Positions 37,801 to 49,699 of a stretch of 64,000 nucleotides of DNA are shown here, piece after piece. This stretch comes from Telmatactis stephensoni (Eukaryota > Cnidaria > Anthozoa > Actiniaria > Isophelliidae). The stretch's first letter is position 1. Each line of letters opens with the position of its first letter. Where the stretch lies: positions 186,001 through 250,000 of the forward strand of contig JALIZF010001628.1 in assembly GCA_029948255.1 (NCBI GenBank), given 5' to 3'. Made by a program: the position numbers and the translations under genes. The notes under the pieces were generated by a model. That model saw nothing but the letters and a program-made list of their open reading frames with translations. It was not told the origin of the DNA and did no database searches.

Positions 37801-38149
37801 GATTGGATCCGTCTGTATTGTTGTTAGTAGTCTTTCCTAATGGTTCAGAATCCAGGGATTTCTATTAATACCACTATTCCATTGTTTGATGTCTTTGATG
37901 TTATTTGTCTTGGCATTTATCTGACTATATGCTTGTATGTACTCAGATGTGATCATGCATTGTCCGTTTGGCATTTTTAAATGTAGCTGAAATCTCAAGT
38001 GGACTAGGAATCGACTGCTTTTTATCTCTTTATCCTCTTAACCTTACTAGGTCTTCCCATTTTACTGGTCCAGGTGTTATTTTGTTGTTCCATTTATTTT
38101 GGGATTCTTTGCCATCTTTGCTGATCTCCTGGTGAGAAAGGGGTCTTTT

Positions 38150-39270
38150 GGTTATAGTAGCATACAACTATGTTGGCTGGGTGTGTACTGGCAATATTGA
38201 TCCTAATACCATTTATTTCCTGGTCAATGCTGTAAACTGGATTTTTTTGAAAAAACATCCCATGGACTATACCATGTGAGTTGGGTGTGTACTGCCAATA
38301 TAGATCCAAATACCATTGATTTCCTGGTCATGGTGTAGGCTACATTTCTCAAAACCATCCTATGGACAACACTATGCAAGTTGGGCGTGTACTGCCAATA
38401 TTGATCCTAATACCATTGATTTCCTGGTCATGGTGTAGGCTACATTTTCTAAAACCATCCTATGGACAATACTATGTGAGTTGGGTGTGTACTGCCAATA
38501 TTGATCCCAATACATTGATTTCCTGGTCATGGTGTAGGCTACATTTCTAAAAACCATCCTATGGACTATACCATGTGAGTTGGGTGTGTACTGCCAATAT
38601 AGATCCAAATACCATTGATTTCCTGGTCATGGTGTAGACTAGATTTCTCAAAACCATCCTATAGTTGGGTGTGTACTGTCAATATAGATCCAAATATCAT
38701 TGATTTCCTGACCATGGTGTAGGCTACGTTTCTAAAATCTATCCTATGGACAATACTATGTGAGTTGGGTGTGTACTGCCAATATTCATCCTAATACCTT
38801 TGATTTCCTGGTCATGGTGTAGGCTACATTTCTAAAAACCATCCTATGGACAATACTATGTGAGTTGGGTGTGTACTGCCAATATTGATCCCAATACCAT
38901 TGATTTCCTGGTCATGGTGTAGGCTACATTTCTAAAAACCATCCTATGGACAATACTATGTGAGTTGGGTGTGTACTGCCAATATAGATCCAAATACCAT
39001 TGATTTCGTGGTCATGGTGTAGGCTACATTTTCTAAAAACCATCCTATAGTTGGGTGTGTACTGCCAATATAGATCCAAATACCATTGATTTTCTGGTCA
39101 TTGTGTAGGCTACATTTCTAAAAACCATCCTATGGACAATACCATGTTTGTTGTGTGTGTACTGGTGATATTGATCCTAATACCATTGATTTCCTGGTCA
39201 TGGTGTAGACTAGATTTCTAAAAAGAAGGTCCTTTGACAATACCACGTTTGTTGGGTGTGTACTGACAGT
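38150..39270. repeat. Minisatellite, about 12 copies of a ~100-bp unit
   Basis: The unit runs GTTGGGTGTGTACTGCCAAT, ATTGATCCTAATACCATTGA, TTTCCTGGTCATGGTGTAGG, CTACATTTCTAAAAACCATC, CTATGGACAATACTATGTGA. Copies start near 38177, 38280, 38380, 38478, 38578, 38664, 38764, 38863, 38962, 39050, 39150 and 39250. Two copies share a ~13-bp deletion (CCTATAGTTGGG). The central copies are the most alike, the edges more diverged. Confidence 0.95.
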
Positions 39271-40600
39271 CCTTAATACCACCAATTTCCTGATGAACAC
39301 CATGGACTGGGTGTGCACTGCAAAATATTCCAGTCATGTTCTGCCAATACCATGCATCTACATGTATACCTTGGGGGAGTATAACTGCCATTGCACAAGT
39401 CAAAGAGATTTAATCTTGTCCATACCAGTTAGTCTTCAATACCAAGAAACCATTTTGTAATCATGTCATCTTGCCAACAAGAAGTGTGTTATATTGTTAT
39501 TACTATGTTGAAAGAAGATGTTTCCACTTATCAGAGAAGGTCAACATCAGATGATTTCCATAACTTACGGAAAGTGCATTTTGCACGTTCAACCAAGGAT
39601 CACCATATATACTAATTAGTAAAACAAAGCATTTGCATGTCATTCAAACACATTTCCTGTTCATATCAAGCAGGCATAATCATAAAACTCTCCACATCAA
39701 CCACACACATTGCTAGTTGTCATCATACTGGTTAGCAATTACATACAACAGATTTCACCATCCTCAGACAATTTCCAGAGTGCATTTATTTAACTATTCA
39801 ATCTTTATAAGCATCATGTATACCAAAGAAAACCATTACCAGTATTACATTCTCAAGCAAATTTCCCAAGTGTTCATATCATCCTCAGCTGATAGAATGC
39901 ATTGTGTACTTTCACCTTCCATAAACATGTATACCTGTTGCACAGTACATTTAAACCATGTCTTGACAAGTTTTATACATTCGAACAAGTTTTCTGTTCA
40001 TGTCATTACAGTACCTGGATAATATCTGGACTTCACCATGAATGACACCATTCAATCAAATCACCATTCAGTCCATTCGTAATCAATGTGCTTTGCAACG
40101 AGCATGACAATACATGCATGGTCTTAAGGGGGTAACTTACCAATACTTTATTACCAAACAGAACTCAAAGACACGTCACCCATTTGTCAAGGTTATCCAA
40201 TCTAGTACTAAATAACTATTTAATTTTCCAATTAAAATTTATGTACTAATTTATTCATGGCTAAATTATTTTGTTTATTTTTATTTTTAAAGTTTACTCT
40301 CACTCCACACATTGGTTACTAGCTCAGATAACCAAGACAAATGGACAATTTGCCCAAAAGCTTTGCCTGATAATAAAGTATTGGTAAACCCACAAGACTT
40401 ATTCACAGTAATTTGCAGTGATAAAACACCATTGCTATGGAGACCATAAACAATCTAAAACCCATAAACATAACTTCAATATTGATCTCTTCAACTGATC
40501 AGTTGGCCACAACAACAAATAGTTGATCAACTAACAGTGCATCTGTAAAAATTAGTACGAGGCAAAGAATCAAACAGATCAGACTGAATAAGCCACTGTT
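39270..40600. other. No recognisable gene between repeat arrays
   Basis: Low-complexity CA/TC-rich sequence resembling the flanking arrays but with no period I can follow. Part (39691-39735) is repeated at 41751-41795. Confidence 0.4.
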
Positions 40601-42280
40601 GATATGCATCAAATTCAAATAATCTCACAAACCACAAGTCTTCTCTTTAATGTCTTCCACCAATAACTTGTCAATAATGCATTCTGGCCTCTGTCTTGTG
40701 TCATCATGATCACCTCACCTTGAGTCAATATTGCTAACTATTTGGGTCTCACCAGTAGGAAATCTACATTGTATATCATGGAAGGTTATTTTGTTCTCCA
40801 ACTCTGCCATATTAGCCATCCTTGGTTTTACTGCATTCTGGTGTCTATAGGAATATCACCTTAAATACAAGCCCAGTCAGTATGTGCTAGAACCACTGGG
40901 AAATGAAACCAGACATTTTTGAACGTCCAATAAACCACAAATCTTCATCGAGTCTTTCACGTATGCTAGCCATCATCGATTGTTTTGTTTGCTGACCTCT
41001 ATCTAGAGATTTCACCTCAATACATATTCAATGGGTATATGAGAGAGTGACTGGAAAATCAAATCAGGCATTGTCATTACCATAAACCATACTGACACAG
41101 TAAATTTTCTAGAGTCTTCCACACTAGCTGTCAACAGTTATCACATTCTGGCCTCTTTCTGGAACTACTGGGAGATCAAACCAGGTATTATTACCATCGA
41201 CCACAGCCAGTCTTCAGTCTTCTCCAAATCGTCAGCAAGTGTTGCATTTCTAGCCTCTGGGGATACTAGTGGGATAGAACGCACTTAGGAGATGAGGTTA
41301 ACATTGTTATTGTCATAAACCACTAGTCTTCCAGCTGTCTACAACCAGAAGTTGTCATCAGTTGTATTGCATTTCAGTTAAATTGCCAAGTTAAGTCTTT
41401 ATTCTAAGCCATCAGTCCTCTCTCTAGGTCACCTGGGACAGCCTCCATTGCATTCTGGCACATTGCTAGGAATTGTATGCATGGAACCATATACGAGATT
41501 AGACTTTACCACTAGTTTACAATTTAGTCTCGAAGTCTACCACCACTAGTCATTATTGGTAACGGGTTGCAATCCTGACCTTTTAACCTAGAAATATCAC
41601 ATGATCAATAGCTAAATTGTTGTGTGAATGGAACCATTTTTGAAATTGAAGTCTACCACTACAGTCTCAACTCGGTCCTCAAGTCTATTGTCTCTAGCTG
41701 ACATGACCATTTGAGATCAGAGTCTTCCACTAGTTGCATCTTGGTCTACTCTCCACATCAACCATGCACATTGCTAGTTGTCATCGTACTGGTTAGCAGA
41801 TTGCATGATTATATTCTTGGCCTCTATCTGGGGGCGGCATCAATAGACAGTCTGCTTTTCAAGTCTTTCACTGGTAGCTGTCATAAGTTGTATTACATTC
41901 TGTCCTCTCTGGAGATGTAACCTTGACTAGTCCAATTCTCTATTGTGAATGGAGGATGAAGGAAATAGACACCAGTCTTTGTCATAACTTGTCCATCTAT
42001 TGTCATCACCAATCCACTGCATTCTGGTCTTCTCACTCTAGGGATGGCTAGGGACCTGCAGATTGTATCACGTAGAAGAAGAAGTACTGATTACTGACTG
42101 CAACAACTCATTCATGTTCTTCCATATGACCATCTGTTTTGCTACATAATACTTGGGTCCACTTGTAGGTGAAGTAGTAGTCATAATCATGATTGTTGTC
42201 ATGTCATCTCATCTCTGATCCTTTTATTGGTATGCTGTACCCTGGGTGTACCATCGCAAGTTATCATTTTCATCATCTGC
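40600..42280. repeat. Degenerate tandem array, about 150-bp units
   Basis: CATTCTGGCCTCT-like motifs recur near 40681, 40842, 41153, 41247, 41448, 41815, 41896 and 42020. Between them are repeated phrases such as GTCTTCCAC and GCTGTCATAAGTTG. Strongly diverged. Confidence 0.55.
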
Positions 42281-42289
42281 CATTGCTTG

Positions 42290-42725
42290 ATTACTATACT
42301 TTTAAAGTAATTTCTCGGTCATGGCTATTATCATTTGTTTGTTGATTCTCACCGGCCACAGTTAACCATCTGTGTATTATTTCATTATGAACCACTGTAT
42401 GCTGTACACTGGCTGCACCACATTTGCTGGCGTTGCACTACTCAGTCCAAGTGATTCCTCAATCTTACTGGCATGACATGGCTGTTCTTGGTAGTTTGCC
42501 AATTCTCACCACAGTTAACCATCTGGGTATTATTGCATTATGAAGCCACTGTATGCTCTACCCTGGTTGTGCTGACCACAAGTTATCATTTTGTCATTTG
42601 CTGACCAGTGTTGCTCAATGGCTATATTGTCGAAGTAATTCCTCAATCTTACTGGAATGACATGGCTGTTCTCGATTGTTTGCCAGTTCTCCCAAAGTGT
42701 ATTATTGCATTATGAAGCCACTTTT
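42290..42725. repeat. Tandem repeat, about 3 copies of ~150-180 bp
   Basis: CTCAATCTTACTGGCATGACATGGCTGTTC, then CACCACAGTTAACCATCTG, then GTATTATTGCATTATGAAGC, occur in the same order from about 42310, 42440 and 42620. Confidence 0.85.
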
Positions 42726-42729
42726 TTCA

Positions 42730-45630
42730 AAACCTGGTAATGACTGGTATGAATTTCTCAATTTGCTTTCATTTTAAAAGTAGAAATTTTACCATACCAT
42801 GCACAATTCAGTGTTACATTTGTACAGCGAAGACCATCATGCAACCTGAACAAAAAATAAAAATGGTTTGTGATCTTTACACTTTGATTTCCAAAACGAT
42901 AAAGAATATTGCAGAATTGCAGAAGTAAGGGTCCATTCACATGAAGGTGACTCATCTCTAGTAGTAGGGATAACTCTTTTGTTTTGTGTCCCCCAGGGAA
43001 AATAAAATAAAAGTTGTCCCTAATACATAGGGGCCTGCACGTCCTCTCTCATGTGAATTGGCCCAAGACATTTTTGGCCTTACAGTAATATTGATAGCCT
43101 TGTTCTATTGCTCAATACTCTACTTTCACATTCCCCATAATGCCTCTGTTTTTTGGGGGGTAGTTATTGTAATGCTAATCAAATCAGTTGTTATTAAAAT
43201 CAAATACATTTGAATTACAATAACTACCCCTCAAAAACAGAGGGCATTATGGGGAATGTGAAAGTAGAGAATATTAGTGATATGAAAGATTTCAGAATTT
43301 ATTACTTCCTGTTTCAACTCGGACATCTAAAGATCCAAAATTTCTAGTGTAGATTTCATTGTTAGTAGCATTTTGATAGTAATGTTTTATATTCAGCATT
43401 TACCTATGGACAATCTTTCATTTTTTAGTTTGAAGCAATGTCGGAACTGAAAAAATAGAGAAATAGAAAAATGAGAATTGGGAATTAGGTGAGACCTTAC
43501 ATACTCACCAAAAACCTTCCTATACACAAGCATGGTGAGAACGCTTGGAAATGAACTCCATAGCCACAGATGCCATTTGCAAATTTCAGCTTCAAACAAT
43601 CCTCTTCTTTGAATTCAATGTTGCCCTAGCCACAATACCATTCAGAATTTCAGCTCCAAAAAATCCAGTTAGAATTCAATGTTTTGAAGTGGCAAACGCG
43701 GAGTTTTTATTGCTTTATTTATTTAACTTTTACAACAGTAAACTGCCATTACCTTGATTTAAATCATTACAAAGTGAAATTCATTTACTAGAAAATTTGC
43801 TGCTTCAAAATGAAGACTTAAACCATTTTTGTTATTGTTGCTTTAATTGGTTTGTATTGTTTACAATTTAATTTCTTGGGCTCCTCAAAATTACATGTCA
43901 TTAAAAAGAATGCTATTGTACAAAAATTGTTTCACCAACTTTTAAAAAAATAAATTTAAATTTGGAGCCCAAAAATTGCAAAAGCTGGTGAAGAAAACAC
44001 ATTGTAGTTAGTAGTAAGTACACACCGCCATCAAGTGGTTTTTCCTTTTTTATTTATTATTCAGAATTTACAATACAATGGATAAACCTTGAAGGAAGAA
44101 TCAAAAAAAGTATTTAAGACAAAAGGAAATAAATAAGATGAGTGCAAGAAAATACCATTTGGACCAAAAGCAGATTCCTTTCATGGAACAAAAAAGGCAT
44201 CAGACATTAATGTTAACCAGTTCCACTGATGAAGAGCATCTACCATTAAGAAAAGATGACATCAAGAATGAATTCTTGTTGAAAAAAAAGCCATCATCAA
44301 AAATGAGAACATCTTCATTGGTTTAAAACCCCAGACTTTTTCATAGTCCAAGAAAATACCAAGGAGCATTATGCAGGTGGTTCCGTCATTCCTCTTCCAC
44401 AAAAAGTCATCAAAAGTGAAAAGTCTTGATGTTGAAAACCCAAAAAATAGTCAGAGTACTTCTGCCGCAAACATGTTCCTACCTAATTTCCTCTTTGGGG
44501 TGCATGCTGGAGGCCCACCAATCCCACTGTCCCAACTAAGCCGGATTAATTTGCCTAACCTACTCATGAGTACTCTGACTTGCCGATAAAAAGCTATTTT
44601 ATTTTAAAACTGTTTATCAAGCCAATATATATATTTTTTGTTTGAAGCCGGATTGCCGGATTTTTTTTTTCACAACAATATTTCAAATGCAATAGTACAT
44701 AACATTATTTTATACTATTAATTATCTATCTAATGGGAGTTCCTACTCAACATTCCTAAGGCAATATCCTACCAATTATTCAAAAGGAGGAATCAACAGG
44801 ATATCAAATCCATTAAAGAGAAGGTCCAGTATATGGCTTACGGGCTAGTCCCACCATATAAAGGACCCCGTATACCAGTTTCTACCAATATACGCAAGTT
44901 TACATTCACACCCTACATAATGTCGATGCAAGCAGATTATATCCACAGGATCTCCATATGTAGGTCAAGTGTAAACACCTTCAATGATGGATAGGATAGA
45001 CATGCAATTCCTCAAAAACTAACAGATTTCACCTTAGCATTGATAAGACTTACCATCTTACCATACAGCCGCACTAATGCAAATCAGAACCTAAGCAAGT
45101 GGAAACTTCATTCTACTGAATTTTTGATCACCATGGGGAGCAACAGTAGGCTTGATTTCCAGCCATGAAGGGATCATGTTCCAAACCTTTCTTGGAACGG
45201 GACCCCTTCATGGCTGGAAATGAAGGCTACCAAAAGGACTCTCCTTACCTACCTATTAGGTTGTGCTCAGACCAAATAGAATTTGCATAAATTTGGGGGG
45301 AAAGGGGGTAAATGGACCGAAATGAGCACAAAATTATACCCAAAAAACTAATCGTAAAAAAGGAAGAGTCCCCCATGCCACCATAGTGAGATCCTAAATG
45401 CTAAGGCAAAATCTCTAGGCTAGTAATTTTCAATAATTTTCCAGTACACTTTTATCCAAATGGTTGCCAATTGATTTGAAAAATCTAGGGGAGGGAGAAA
45501 AAAGAAAGTTTTCACAACCTTGCAATGTGCCTTCAAAATGTTGCAGATAAAAACAGACAGTTTAGTGAATGTATAGTTACAAAATAACTTTAGTATGCTA
45601 AAACACCGACACAGTTCTGCAACACAAGAA
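42730..45630. other. No confident gene; contains hairpin elements
   Basis: Holds the 43117-43271 hairpin, a short palindrome at 45158-45227 (TTTCCAGCCATGAAGGG and complement) and a TIR pair AGTCAGAGTACT / AGTACTCTGACT at about 44451-44573. Short ORFs at 44138-44589 show no known motif. Confidence 0.4.
43117..43271. mobile_element. Hairpin MITE family C, copy 1
   Basis: TACTCTACTTTCACATTCCC to its inverted match GGGAATGTGAAAGTAGA, about 60-bp arms containing CCATAATGCCTCTGTTTTTT. Nearly identical to 58795-58951. Confidence 0.9.
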
Positions 45631-45631
45631 G

Positions 45632-45781
45632 TTACACATGCCCAGTCATCATCTTCATCTGTGTTGTGGCTCTTGTGGTTGGTATATAATACGCTGTGTC
45701 GTAGTTCTTGTGGTTGTGGTTGTAGTACTTATGGTACACTGCATCTGCTGTTCTTGATCTTGTTTGGTTAGCTTGGCTCAT
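45632..45781 (-). CDS. Possible terminal exon ORF, unknown
   Basis: Directly after a minus-strand acceptor (TTTTATAG at 45782) an ATG opens 49 codons rich in Tyr, His, Asn and Thr (start MSQANQTRSRTADAVYHKYY) and ends TAA. It lies downstream of the exon-like segments at 46.5-49.6 kb and could be the last exon of the same transcript, but phases were not shown to agree. Composition resembles translated low-complexity repeat, so real coding is uncertain. Confidence 0.25.
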   Translation of the reverse strand: MSQANQTRSRTADAVYHKYYNHNHKNYDTAYYIPTTRATTQMKMMTGHV

Positions 45782-45890
45782 CTATAAAATGATAAATATA
45801 TAATGAATAATTCAAATAAAGGAAAAATTGCATTTTTTGTGTCAGTATTAAGCAAAGGATGACAAAAACCCTCTCGGCGTGTTAATGCTT

Positions 45891-46003
45891 AACTTCAGAA
45901 TACCCAGCCACCTTTTTGAATAACAATTAGCTTTTGTATTCTTGCATTGTTTTCAAAGAGTTCTGCTCTAGAATACATTATGGTGGATGGGTATTCTGAA
46001 GTT
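45891..46003. mobile_element. Short TIR element
   Basis: AACTTCAGAATACCCAGCCACC and its inverted copy bound a 113-bp noncoding unit. Confidence 0.75.
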
Positions 46004-46330
46004 ACTCCCATGTTAAATTGTCTATCCATATTGTTCACTGGGCTGACATAAGCTCCCTTTTCATGGTCCCCTTCACACTGCCCAGCCTCACCCTGCCCCT
46101 TTTCTGGAAGGAAAAAAAGAACCTATATCTGTTCACTAGTCTGCCAAAACAATGTATTCTGGGACTGTTCAATTAATTGTCAACTTGCGAGATACACTTC
46201 ACCTGTCACATAGAAAAGAATCAAGACAAGGCTACATGCATAAAGCTCGGCCATTTGCAACAGAAAATATTTTGTTATAATGGGAGTTCCTACTCCCATT
46301 ATCACCTTATTCTGGTAATGTGTGGATCCA

Positions 46331-46500
46331 GAAAATATCCATACCCCCACCATGGAGGGAATTTGTAAATGGATCCCCCTACCCCCTGGAACTTCCAATT
46401 TTCTTTTCTTTCCATACAAGCTCTGTAATTTTCCTTTTTCTGATCCCCCTCCCCTTCAGAATTTCCAATTCCCTCCATGGTGGGGGTATGGATATTTTTT
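46331..46500. mobile_element. TIR element
   Basis: AATATCCATACCCCCACCAT (left) and ATGGTGGGGGTATGGATATT (right) are inverted, extending over about 30 bp. Confidence 0.8.
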
Positions 46501-46539
46501 GGAACTACACAATAGAAATTTGTATATCATAAAATTTAC

Positions 46540-46625
46540 CTTGTCACTCCTCTCTATTTGCTAGGCGAAAATGTCATATATAAACGAAACATTTCGCCTA
46601 ATGGTTTTCCGGAATAAATGAAGGC
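46540..46625 (-). other. Exon-like segment, duplicate of 48563-48644
   Basis: Bounded by an acceptor (TTTTTTTTCAG at 46626) and donor (AAG|GTAAAT), and homologous to the segment at 48563-48644. One frame reads YSGKPLGEMFR before a stop. Intronic flanks are also similar, so a segmental duplication created the pair. Confidence 0.45.
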
Positions 46626-46657
46626 CTGAAAAAAAAAAATAATGACAAAAACATTAA

Positions 46658-47492
46658 GGTGACTGGCTACTATAGAAATTTTAGCCTACTGCGCACATTC
46701 ACGTGCAGGACGTCATAGCGCACGGAGATTCTAGCGAATGGCCACAAACGCTGGGAAACTAAAGTTTGTTGACAAAATTTAGTTTTAAAATAGTTCTCAA
46801 TGAATTTAACAAGCAAAATGATTAGAAAAATAAGCAAAAATGTTTTCTTTTTACGATAAAACAGTGAGCGTGCACTTGTTTTCGTCAACAAAATTTGAAT
46901 AGAGCTCGCGCTGCACGTCATTTTCAAGATGGCGGCACTTCCGGAAGGCATTTTTGGCCTTTTTAGCAACTTCATGGGCATGAAACAAGCTATTTTGCAC
47001 GGGGCCATATAATTTTTATTCGCTTAATTGAAAACATATGTAACAATCTAACTCATATCAAATTTTGGAAAAAAGTTCATTATTCTAGCCTATGATAAAA
47101 TGGATTTTTGTAGGGAAATTTATTCAAACTTACGATAATTTTTGTTCAGACCTGACGAACAAAATATGTAAAAGGAAGGTATTTTTTCGCTGTCACATCA
47201 AAATTATCCACCCCACTACGAAGAATACGACAATCTAATATTTGTGCAATTATTGTAGTAGTTGTAGAAATGTTATTTCGTGAGTTGTATATTTCTTTTT
47301 TATTCACTTCCGGTTGAGCAATTTTTGCCTCAAAAATTTGGAGATAGGCATTCATTCAATGCTGATTATCTCGAAAACGAGTGCGGGACCCCCCATTTTT
47401 CTTTTTGTTTTTGAGATCAGCATTAAATTTCCCTCCAGAAAATTGTGGTTTAAACGATTTTTCATTATTTTTTCCAATAGTAGCCAGTCACC
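46658..47492. mobile_element. TTAA-flanked TIR element (piggyBac-type target), 835 bp
   Basis: TTAA at 46654-46657 and 47493-47496 flank 16-bp TIRs (GGTGACTGGCTACTAT and complement). TTAA duplication is the piggyBac hallmark, but the TIR start differs from the textbook CCC, so the superfamily is inferred. No transposase. The right-end ~95 bp is also present at 32339-32434. Confidence 0.75.
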
Positions 47493-47508
47493 TTAAGTAT
47501 ATGTAATG

Positions 47509-47974
47509 CACCTGTCAATGTTAAGCCCTGGGGGTGGGGGCATAGTAATAACCCATCGGATTTCACAAAAACACCTCTCCCTTGGGTGTGGAATTTGACA
47601 TTGTCACCATCTTACAGCCAAAATCATTGCATCGCGACCAGCAAATTACAAATTTCGTTTTGATTTTGGGTTTTTCTGAGCCGTCAATCAGTTTGGGGGC
47701 AGAGCTTCTTTCAAATCAACCAATCACTGAACTAGTTCATGAAAGCTCCGCCCCCAAGAATGATGGATGGATCAGAAAAGATCAAAATCTTACCAACGGA
47801 GGTAGCGATGCAACAATTTTCGCTGTAAATTGGCCAAGACAAAGGAACTGTGCTGGTGGCATTATAGAATTTGACATGCATAAGGCACCCAGGGTTGGGG
47901 AAAAAATCAAAACCCCCTGGGTATGCCTGGCCTGGCACCAGCCTACCTTCCCTGGGGCTTAATATCAACAGGTG
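47509..47974. mobile_element. TIR element
   Basis: CACCTGTCAATGTTAAGCCC at the left and GGGGCTTAATATCAACAGGTG at the right are inverted over about 25 bp. The interior carries unrelated short ORFs only. Confidence 0.7.
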
Positions 47975-48105
47975 CATAAATGGAGCTTTAATAATGAAAT
48001 AATAAATAAATATGCTAAAAAAAATAAAGAAACACACCCAAAAATATTTATCGTCGGACATGATCTGTTCGACAATCTATGGGGCCAATAAGTGCAGCTG
48101 CTCTG

Positions 48106-48124
48106 CCCCCCCCCCCCCCCCCCC
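48106..48124. repeat. Poly-C tract
   Basis: Nineteen consecutive C residues. Confidence 0.95.
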
Positions 48125-48562
48125 TGCATTTTGTTGCCCCACCCATACTGGTTAGAATGATTTGGGGAATGAGTATTCCTCAATAACAATAACAATCCTC
48201 TAATTTGAGGGATACACTCAATTGGTAAATAAATGTGGAATGACTAAGGGTGGGCTTTGGTTGACCAAGCTGGATTTGGCTGGTTCAGATGGATCTTCCC
48301 ACACTAATTCCGTTCATATGCATATAATCGGGCCCCAAGAGGATGAAAGAATCTCAATTCAATCTTTCATAAGTTTGATGGACCATTTGCTCTCCATGTT
48401 TACGCATCCTAATGTCCCATGTTCTGAAAATTTCCCATGTAAACATGCACTTGCTAAAAAAAGACCAAAACCACTATAATAATTTTTCTAAAGACCCTTA
48501 ATCCATAAAAATATAGTTCCAATCTATTTGGGTAGTAGAAATTTGAAAATTATAACATTTAC

Positions 48563-48644
48563 CTTTGCCACTCATTTCCAATTGCCAGGCGAAAACATCA
48601 TAACGAAACATTTCGCCTCATGGTTTTCCGGAATACATAGCCTC
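48563..48644 (-). other. Exon-like segment, probable member of the 49-kb transcript
   Basis: Acceptor TTTTTCCAG at 48645 and donor AAAG|GTAAATG bound 82 nt. One frame reads YSGKP, stop (TGA where the 46.6-kb copy has TTA), GEMFRYDVFAWQLEMSGK. The frame beyond the stop looks protein-like. Confidence 0.4.
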
Positions 48645-49057
48645 CTGGAAAAATAAATTTAAAAATATTTGAAAAAATATTGAAATAAAGGAGAAGGATA
48701 TCTTGAAACATATCAAAAATTACCCTGCGAGGAAAATGTTGCAAACAATTCCCGTTTGCAAAAATAAAAAATAAAGAAAACAAAAAAAATCCTGCAGGAA
48801 ATATTCCCGCAAAGAACATCCTTGTCTGAAAACTTTCCCGGTCCCACCCCTCCCCCAAGGTTTCTAATAGTCCACCTTTATATATTCAGGAAAAGAAAAG
48901 AAAAAGGCGCGAAAATACCTCCATGCAAAGCATAATTAGTTTGACGTAACGAGTTAAAAATATTTAAGAATAAATTTCGAATTCTTCCAAAAGAGACAAA
49001 AGGCGAAGAAAGGAATTAGTCTTTACATTATTTTATAGTTTATTAGAGAATATTTAC

Positions 49058-49690
49058 CTCGGTAATGGAATCTTGTTGTGAGAAGGAACCGTCAGGACTT
49101 TGGCGCCCGCCTAAAAGAACTTCAGCTTTTTAAGAAAAAGCTTTTGGTTCTCTTCCTGGATAGAACTTTCTTCTCCTGGAAAAAAAAAAAGTTTTAGCTA
49201 AATAAATAAAAGTTTTAGAACAGTTTTCCTAACTGGCAACTTTGTTCCGAGGCACGTGTTCAACTTTGCAAACCCTCGAACTCTCTTCATTTTGTTCGAA
49301 AAAGTGCATTTTAAAAACCATATTGAGCTAAAAACCACTAACACAGCTGTAAGAAAGGAAATTTTTACAGAATGCACAAGAAGAGTAACTTTTCTTACCG
49401 TTATTAGTTGTTTTAACGGATAGAACGCGACCCCACAAGAAGCTAGCACGGGTTGACAGTTGACCAACTTTTGGCATCAAAAATATCCGTGAATTCGTCT
49501 ATAAATTCTTCCGGTAACGCTGCCATTAGGAACTTTCGTCTAAAACTTTCCTAAAAACGGTAGAATTAGATGAAAAAAGTTAATTTTGTGAAAATTTTCA
49601 AACAAGAATCGAAGAGAACTTACCTCACTCCTTCCAGCTTTGTGTATCTTGCCTCAAATGACTAACCGCGCCAACGTGCATACCTTTCAA
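49058..49690 (-). CDS. Putative small gene, 63-codon ORF with one frame break
   Basis: Three exons with good sites: about 49624-49690 (noncoding, GAG|GTAAGT), 49399-49550 (acceptor CGTTTTTAG) and 49058-49175 (acceptor TTTTTCCAG). The ATG at 49526 starts MAALPEEFIDEFTDIFDAK. At an AAAA run the frame must lose one base to continue as VGQLSTRASFLWGRVLSVK and, across the splice, EESSIQEENQKLFLKKL to TAG at 49111. The ORF has no signal peptide, membrane segment or known motif. Without the correction it is 27 codons. Exon-like segments at 48563-48644 and 46540-46625 may belong to the same transcript. It could be a microprotein gene or a noncoding RNA. Confidence 0.35.
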
Positions 49691-49699
49691 GTGCACATT

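Noticed and set aside
46430..46480. Interpreting the 49-kb transcript break as programmed frameshifting
   Set aside because: No slippery heptamer plus downstream structure recognised; a one-base run-length error is simpler.
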